Below the pieces are notes generated by a model, which was given only the letters and a program-made list of their open reading frames with translations, made no database searches and had not been told where the DNA came from. The position numbers and the translations under genes are program-made. Below are positions 57,192-64,000 of a stretch of 64,000 bases of DNA, in pieces. Source of the stretch: Tetranychus cinnabarinus (taxonomy: Eukaryota > Arthropoda > Arachnida > Trombidiformes > Tetranychidae); the NCBI GenBank assembly GCA_022266195.1, contig WHVY01000003.1, positions 11,966,001 through 12,030,000 on the forward strand, read 5' to 3'. Numbering within the stretch: the first letter of the stretch is position 1; every line of letters begins with the position of its first letter.

Positions 57192-59282
57192 TTATAAATA
57201 TTCAATGGGAATCAAGAAACATGGAAGTTCATGCGGACGTTTGAAAAAGCAATTTTTCATGAAGTCAAAGCCTTGACTAATTTTTTCGATTTTAGTGGAT
57301 AAGTGAGGCCAATCTGATTTGATTTCATGACGATTATCGTTGAAGTAAAACTTGATTGATCTTCCATATCGTTCACAATAATGTTGCACGTAATCAGCAG
57401 CAGTTTGAGTGACTCCACGACATCCGCGAACATCAAGTAGCACTAAATTGCGAAGAATACGAACCAATTGCTCTATATATTTATTTTCCATGTCCAGGGT
57501 ACCTTCGATATGCCAATCTTTTCTGGTCAGCTTTGCTCTCAACGCAAGATATTTGAGATTTGGATATTTCAGGAGCACTCTTTTTAATTGATTCCAGTCG
57601 ATTCTAGCAATATCTTTCTATAAATATAAAAACAGTTACATGTAGCTATTAATAAATTATACTCATTATGTGTTAATAATTTACACAGATGATACTTCTG
57701 TTATTGTGAGTCGTGATTTGAACATTTTGATTCGACAACGTTAAGTTAATTGGAATTATAAGAATTTTTCCAAAAAGCAAATATATTATAATCTAACAAA
57801 TCAAATTGATACTTACAAAATATATAACTAAATCTTGCAAAAATTGGTGTTCCAATGACTCATTAACAAAATAGCGATCACGATTCACGACAATATATGC
57901 ACTTTGTAAGTTTGGACATGCATCGATGAAGTGGAAACTCTGATGAATGCCTGAAAAATCATTAAATGGTTGGGTGCATTCAAATATCTTAAGTTTTGCC
58001 AATACTGGACCTTTGTACCATTTTGCAGAACCTGAGGATAAACGATAGTTGATAAATTTTACTGACAAAAAAATTCAAAATCACTTACCGCAATTCGTGA
58101 TAGAAAGCCTTTCAAGATTTGAGAAATTATATTTGTGTAGATCATTCAGAAGATCGAGCGAAGTGTGTATTTGTTTCACATTGAAACGTTTTAGTCTTAG
58201 GCTATCAATCCAGTTGTAGCAAACCATTTCGATATCGAAAAAATTCAAATAGTTTGTTATGTGATCAGAAAGAATCAATCCTTTCAAAGATTTGTGATTT
58301 TCCAAAAATGCATCAACATCCTTGTGGTTTATTTTTTGTAGTAGTTTTTGTGTTATTTGAGCAATCTAAGTTAATAAGATATAAAATTATTAAAAATGTA
58401 TTACAGTCAGGCCTCTCAAAAGTTGCAAAGAAAGTGATCATCAATTTCATCATCTACAATATTTAAACAATTTTTTGATGACACAATCTGAACGGGCTCC
58501 TTGCTTTTGGTTGACTGTAATTAATCTGAAAATCGGAATGAACTTTGGTTAATGAAATCAACTTACTAGCAAATTTGAAAATAATGTCTTTAAACAACTT
58601 CCATCGATTGGTTTCAATCCAGTGAAATAAACAGAATCATTTGAGTCAGCACGAGTAGCTACAAATAAAAATGCTGAAATTACGGAAATCGATTCACAAT
58701 TTGAATAAGTTCTAATGAAAATACGAATCTTACCCATCAAATATTTAACTTTTTTGGTTCGCTTAGCAATTAAGTGACTCCACTTGATACACACTGCAAT
58801 AAAAATGTTATGGAATTATTAAATTTTTAGCTTGTTAATTTGCTTAATTATCATTCAATTGGCTTCATAATTCATTCAATCTAATTTAAAATTTGTAACA
58901 ATATTTGAATACTTCGCTTCAAAAGTAAGATAATGTGATGATCACAAGATAAAAGAAGATGTTATATTCACATGCAAGTCAGATGAAAGTTTCATAATAT
59001 TTTTACATCCAAGATAATACTTGTCAGATTCAGAAACTAGTTGACTCATATAAGAGTTCATTTGGTCAATAAAGCTAAAATATCAAATATTTGACTAGAT
59101 TAATCTAGCAAATTTTGATAATCGCTGAAGATATGGAAAATTTCAATAGATTATATGATTTTTATGATAAAGAAAAAACATGATTAGTAATTACCTTTAA
59201 AGCAGTTTATTAAATCATCCAAGTTATTCAAATAATCAAAAATGGTGAGCAAACAATCATCTGGAAGTTCATTAATCAACAT
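57192..59282 (-). CDS. F-box/LRR protein, cluster member B
   Basis: Six exons (59282-59195, 58793-58734, 58658-58567, 58365-58089, 58031-57817, 57617-57192), 385 aa, all phases consistent. F-box ELPDDCLLTIFDYLNNLDD then VCIKWSHLI, differing from A at only three residues in exon 1. LRR-like segments: FSNLERLSITNCG, VLAKLKIFEC, CPNLQSAYIVV, YPNLKYLALRAKLTR, LRNLVLLDVRGCRGVT. C-terminus HEIKSDWPHLSTKIEKISQG...LPCFLIPIEYL. Compared with A and C it has one more intron, splitting the ITNCG codon. Likely an SCF substrate receptor; target unknown. Confidence 0.8.
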
Positions 59283-60061
59283 TGTAAATAAACTAGTGTT
59301 GTATTGTTCCAATATTTTCAAGGAACAAGAACAAAAAATGTTGTTCCTAGCTCTTAAAATCGAGAACAAGAACAAAAACAAGAACAGTCAAATCGGAACA
59401 AAACACTAAAATTGGGGTCTCACTAAAAACCCAAGACTACCAAAAAACCAAAAAACCAAAATAAGAAAAACGCAACCAAAATGACCAAAATAACCAAAAT
59501 GCACTCGACGGTAAAATTTCACTTTCAAGTGCATATAGCCTAAAGACATGGCCAAAATGCTTCAAAATAACGACTTTGAGGAGATTAAAATTTGAAATTT
59601 TCTAAATTATCTTGTTTTTTCTTCAACTAAAAGCATTCTTGCATTCACACTCAACACATTACCAACAACTGACCATTTGAATCAATCATTAACGAGGTGT
59701 CAAAGACTTTTGCCGATATTACGGAAAATATTCTGATATAATGAATGGTGAACAAGAGGATTGAATCTAGAGCTTCAATAAGATCCATTTGTATTATAAG
59801 TTGCATCTATCATCATCATTCACTAAAAACAAATAATGAAATAAAGTGATAGAAAAAAAGTTGATTGCAAACTCTCCGAATGGGCTCCGAGATAAAGAGT
59901 AACAAATATACTTTGTATTCATTTACAAAGACATCTCTTTAGATTAGACTATAGATTTAACTTACTAAAAAACAGATCGCAGAGTAAAGTGATTAAAGTT
60001 TTAGACTAATTTCAAGCTCTTGGCTTCGAGTTAAAATAACAAAAATATTGATGAGTGGTTT
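59283..60061. repeat. Intergenic repeat upstream of F-box gene B
   Basis: Near-copy of the gene A upstream region to about 59610, with an extra A/C-rich tract (ACCAAAA repeats at 59430-59490). The shared TGCCGATATTACGG block lies at 59711-59766. Confidence 0.7.
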
Positions 60062-62102
60062 TCAATAATCAATAGGAATCAAGAAATATGGAAGGTGACT
60101 AAAATCTACAAAACAATGTTTCATGAAATCAAAGCCTCGACAAATTTTTTCGCTTTTAGTGGATAAATGAGGCCAATCTGATTCGATTTCATGCGGATTC
60201 CCATTGAAGTAAAACTTGATTGATCTTCCATATCGTTAAAATAATCAGCAGCCCTTTGCGTCACTTCATTACATTCACGAACATCAAATAGAACCAAATT
60301 GGGTAAAATATAAACCAATTCCTCGATATCTTCATCTTCTAAGTACCATAGTTTCTTGAACCTAAGATGTTTGAGATTCGGATATTTCATTAACAATCTT
60401 TTTAAATTATTCCAGTTGCTGTATTTAAATAAATCCTGTAAATATAATATCAATTAGTTTATGTTGACAAATTTTGAACAGATGACCCTTTCATGTAGTA
60501 ACATAACCTTGATGCTTTCAATCATGAAAAGGTCAAATGAATTTGGATATTCCGAATTTATTTCCAAAAGCAATGTAATTTAAAATCGATTTGATACTTA
60601 CAAACTCTATAGCTAGATCTTGCAAACATTCGTGTTTTATTGTTTCATCAACAAACAAGTAATCAGGATCAGTGACAAGATATGCACGCTGTAAATTTGG
60701 ACATGAATCCATGAACTTGGAGCAATAATCTAAGTCTGCGCCATCCCAAGGAGCTAAGCACAACTCAACTATTTTAACCTTTTCCAATACTGGACCATCG
60801 TAGTAGTGAGATTCAGCGTTTTGCATGATAATTCTTTCAAGATTTGGGAAGCAATGGGCGTATTTTTGGAATCTAGCGAAATGATAAACTTCGCACAATT
60901 ATTTTATACCGGAACCAGCATGTTGACTGCTTGACTTAAATAAATCGAATGATAACATTTCGAGGTTATCGCAATATTCGGATAGGAATTTATGATATTC
61001 TCCAGTTAATCCTTTCAAAGATTTTTGATTTTTGACCAATGCGACGATATCTTCGCGTTTTACTTTTCTACCAAATTTATCAGAAATTTCAGCAATCTAA
61101 CAAGTAGAATTGTAAGTTGATAAGATGGATAAAAAGAATAACAAAATTAACATGAAAAGAAAATTAAAGTAAATTTGAATTAATCATATAAACCCACTTT
61201 TAAATTCAGAAATAATGTGCTTAGACAAGTTCCATCAATCGGTTCCATTCCACGATGAACAAACACAATCACCATTCTCCGGATAACCTTCTAAAAATAT
61301 AAATTGATTTAATTAGAAAATTCATCACAATTAGAATAAGCACTAAGAATAAACAGAAATTGAATCTTACCCATCATATATTTAACTCTTTTTAGTTCGC
61401 TTAGCAATTAAGTGACTCCGTTTGATACAAACTGCAATAAAAATGTTATTGGGTTACTAAATTTTCAGTCGAGTAATACGGTTCTGACCTGTTTGACCAA
61501 TACTTTAAGCTTGCTAATTGAAAAACAAACAATGTTTTAAACCAAAAGGACTTGGATGAAAACTTTGGTCTTTTTATAAATCAAGTATAAAATCTGGAAA
61601 CAAAATTAATACAATGCTATAACCAATTTTTCATCATTTTAAATAATCTAGTATTTCAATATACAATAGATCATGATGAAATCTAATGAATGGTCAAAAA
61701 ATGATGATTGTAGTTGCTACCATTCTCGAAATAGTGACAAAAGGGTAAAATTTTATTTGGATTTCACCTAATTCCAATTTGACTTTTTTAGTTGTTAATT
61801 GACTTAATTTAATTTTCTTTCGGGAAATATTAGTTCAAAAACTCGCCCAATCAGCTAAAAGCAACATTTTAGGTTGAATTTGCTCGAAAATTGAAAATCC
61901 TGAATTATATTGCTCGACGAATAGTGTAAATAAGCTATTTTAAGTGAGTCCAAATTACTGGCAGGTCTCTGTTTATGATTTTTATGATGGAGAAAAAACA
62001 TGATTGGTAATTACCTTTATAGCAGTTTATTAAATCATCCAAGTTATTCGCATAATCAAAAATAGTCAGCAAACAATCATCTGGAAGTTCACTAATCAAC
62101 AT
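60062..62102 (-). pseudogene. F-box/LRR pseudogene, cluster member C
   Basis: Paralogue of A with the same exon layout. The F-box exon (62102-62015; ELPDDCLLTIFDYANNLDD) is open. Lesions: one extra base in exon 2 (near 61390) turns the frame to a stop right after AKRTKK; an in-frame TAA near 60900 replaces the Gln codon of A's SIKQLYH; and a deletion near 60235 shifts the frame in the last exon after AADY. The last exon begins at 60435, and the end still reads LPYFLIPIDY before a stop at 60062-60064. Intron 1 differs from those of A and B. Confidence 0.82.
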
Positions 62103-62898
62103 TGTAAATAAACCTATGACGAAACTACAGTTTTTGAATGGTGAGAATAAATATTAATAGTTGATTTTAGTTAACATAGACTTCAGCAGTAGGTTGAATT
62201 AATTTATATTTTTTATTAAATTAGGTGTACACTTTTTGCCCCAGACCCACAGGGGTGAGGGTATTATATCATTTGGTTTCATCTATTAAACCTAAAAATG
62301 AAACAATGTTAGATTACTAAGCAGAATTTTGCCGTTATTAGGGAAACTATTCTGATATAATGAATGGTGAACACGAGGATTGAATCTAGAGCTTCAATAA
62401 GATTCATTTGTTAGTTGTATCTATCATTTTAATTCAATTCAAGAGTTCACTTTATTCTTAGACCCAGAAATCACTAAACAGAAAAAATTAAAATTAAATA
62501 TTTGAAAATACGAGTGTTTATCATGCTACATGTAGATTTATGATGACAAAAGTAGAGAAACTTGTTAGGATCTGAACATTTTGCGGTTGAAACAAAATTT
62601 AAAAATTGAAAGGAAACTTTTTTCGGATTAATACTGAGATTAATTTGGTTTTTCAATACAAATGCAATTTATTAACATTTTCAGTATTCTGGATACAATC
62701 AGTATTTTATCATTTACCAGCAACAGGTAGGTATGCAACAGTAAAAAACTCGATATGATAATATGAAGTACTTTCCACAGGTTGAACAGTGTCAAATATA
62801 ATATCATGTCGAAATCATGTCTTCTCCTAATTTAAAGAACTATGACAATAACCTTGCTAATTATTATTGTAATTTTGTATGTATTAATGAGCATGTTC
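62103..62898. repeat. Intergenic repeat upstream of F-box pseudogene C
   Basis: Matches the B/A interval in the same order: the TGCCGTTATTAGGG block (62330-62386), GAGAAACTTGTTAGGATCTG (from about 62557), an AAAAACTCGATAT...CTTTCCACAGGTTGAAC block (62742-62788), then a segment just 3' of gene D identical in large part to that 3' of gene B. Confidence 0.75.
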
Positions 62899-64000
62899 TT
62901 ATAAATATTCAATGGGAATCAAGAAACATGGAAGTTCATGCGGACGTTTGAAAAAGCAATTTTTCATGAAGTCAAAGCCTCGACTAATTTTTTCGATTTT
63001 AGTGGATACGTGAGGCCAATCAGATTTGATTTCATGGCGATTATCGTTGAAGTAAAACTTGATTGATCTTCCATATCGCTCACAATGATAATGCACATAA
63101 TCATCAGCGATTTGAGTGACTCCACGACATCCGCGAACATCAAGTAGCACTAAATTGGGTAAAATATGAACCAATTGCTCTATCCAATCATTTTCCATGT
63201 GCACGCTACCTTCGATATTTCCATTTTTTCTGGTCAGCTTTGCTCTCAACGCAAGATGTTTGAGATTTGGATATTTCATTATCACTCTTTTTAATTGATT
63301 CCAGTCGATTCTCGCAATATCTTTCTATAAATATAAAAAACAGTTAGCTATTACTAAATTATATTTATTATGTGTTAATAATTTACACAGATGATACTTC
63401 TGTTATTGTGAGTCGTGATTTGAACATTTTGATTCGACAACGTTAAGTTAATTGGAATTATAAGAATTTTTCAAAAAGCAAATATATTATAACATAACAA
63501 ATCAAATTGATACTTACAAAATATATAACTAAATCTTGCAAAAATTGGTGTTCCAACGACTCATTAACAAAATAGCGATCACGATTCACGACAATATATG
63601 CACTTTGTAAGTTTGGACATGAATCGATGAAGTGGAAACTCTGATGAATGCTTCTATCGACATTAAATGGTTGGGTGCATTCAAATATTTTAAGCTTTGC
63701 CAATACTGGACCTTTGTACCATTTTGCACAACCTGAGGATAAACGATAGTTGATAAATTTTACTGACAAAAAAATTCAAAATCACTTACCGCAATTCGTG
63801 ATAGAAAGCCTTTCAAGATTTGAGAAATTATATTTGTGTAGATCATTCAAGACATCTAGTCTAGTGTGTATTTGTTTAACATTGAAATGTTTCAGTTTTA
63901 TGGCATCATGCCCATCAAGACAGTTTGAGCAAATCATTTCGATATCGAAAAAATTCAAATAGCTAGTTATGTAGTCAAAAAGAATCAATCCTTTCAAAGA
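62899..64000 (-). CDS. F-box/LRR protein, cluster member D (5' part outside window)
   Basis: Last three exons (64000-63790 partial, 63732-63518, 63324-62899), in the B-type structure with the intron at the ITNCG codon. The visible protein starts SLKGLILFDYITSYLNFFDI and keeps FSNLERLSITNCG, CAKWYKGPVLAKLKIFEC, CPNLQSAYIVV, YPNLKHLALRAKLTR and the tail LPCFLIPIEYL. No lesion in the part seen. The F-box exons should lie within about 1 kb to the right. Closest to B, with scattered substitutions concentrated in the LRR region. Confidence 0.78.

Overview
The window is nuclear DNA from an animal. It is AT-rich, with spliced genes, GT-AG introns (most 50-450 bp, a few of several kb), metazoan orthologues, cell-cycle histone genes with 3' stem-loops, and a Glass-type zinc-finger factor. 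Arthropod is well supported by the Glass domain layout. A compact chelicerate genome such as a spider mite (Tetranychus-like) is my best guess, but that is inference from gene density, intron size and base composition. I see no virus, CRISPR array or bacterial operon.

Left to right: the 5' part of a gene for a secreted Ser/Asn/Arg-rich protein (1-1418, -, running off the edge); a long gene-poor stretch; a securin-like gene (7190-7687, +); a beta-1,4-galactosyltransferase-family gene over about 9 kb (8366-17326, -) whose last exon lies behind a 4.85-kb intron; HDDC2 (19295-20341, +); tRNA-Ala(AGC) (21001-21073); POLR3C (21437-23153, -) divergent from CTNNBL1 (23472-25216, +); COA3 (25737-26211, +) convergent with SKP1 (26424-27079, -); a second gene-poor stretch; glass (31828-35400, +); a possible microRNA hairpin near 36.6 kb; an INTS15-like gene (37131-38009, -), ZFAND1 (38597-39510, -) and PDSS1/COQ1 (40479-41711, -); a divergent H3/H2B pair (42291-43401); POLD1 (43886-47080, -) divergent from INO80E (47576-49063, +); PPM1K (50209-51696, +).

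PPM1K sits inside a broken second copy of POLR3C: the copy's 3' end lies to its left (49226-49718) and its 5' part to its right (51774-53176). A 243-bp terminal-inverted-repeat element with a 7-bp target duplication interrupts the left piece, and the parental gene still holds the empty site.

The right end (53904-64000, all -) is a tandem cluster of F-box/leucine-rich-repeat genes: A (380 aa), B (385 aa), C (pseudogene) and D (cut by the edge). A resembles C and B resembles D in exon structure and flanks, so the array looks like a duplicated two-gene unit. The F-box half of A and B is nearly identical while their LRR halves differ. SKP1, the adaptor that binds F-box proteins, is in the same window.

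Housekeeping genes often sit in divergent pairs sharing short promoters (POLR3C/CTNNBL1, H3/H2B, POLD1/INO80E). Exon structures were fixed by splice consensus plus phase arithmetic; all reported coding lengths are multiples of three.
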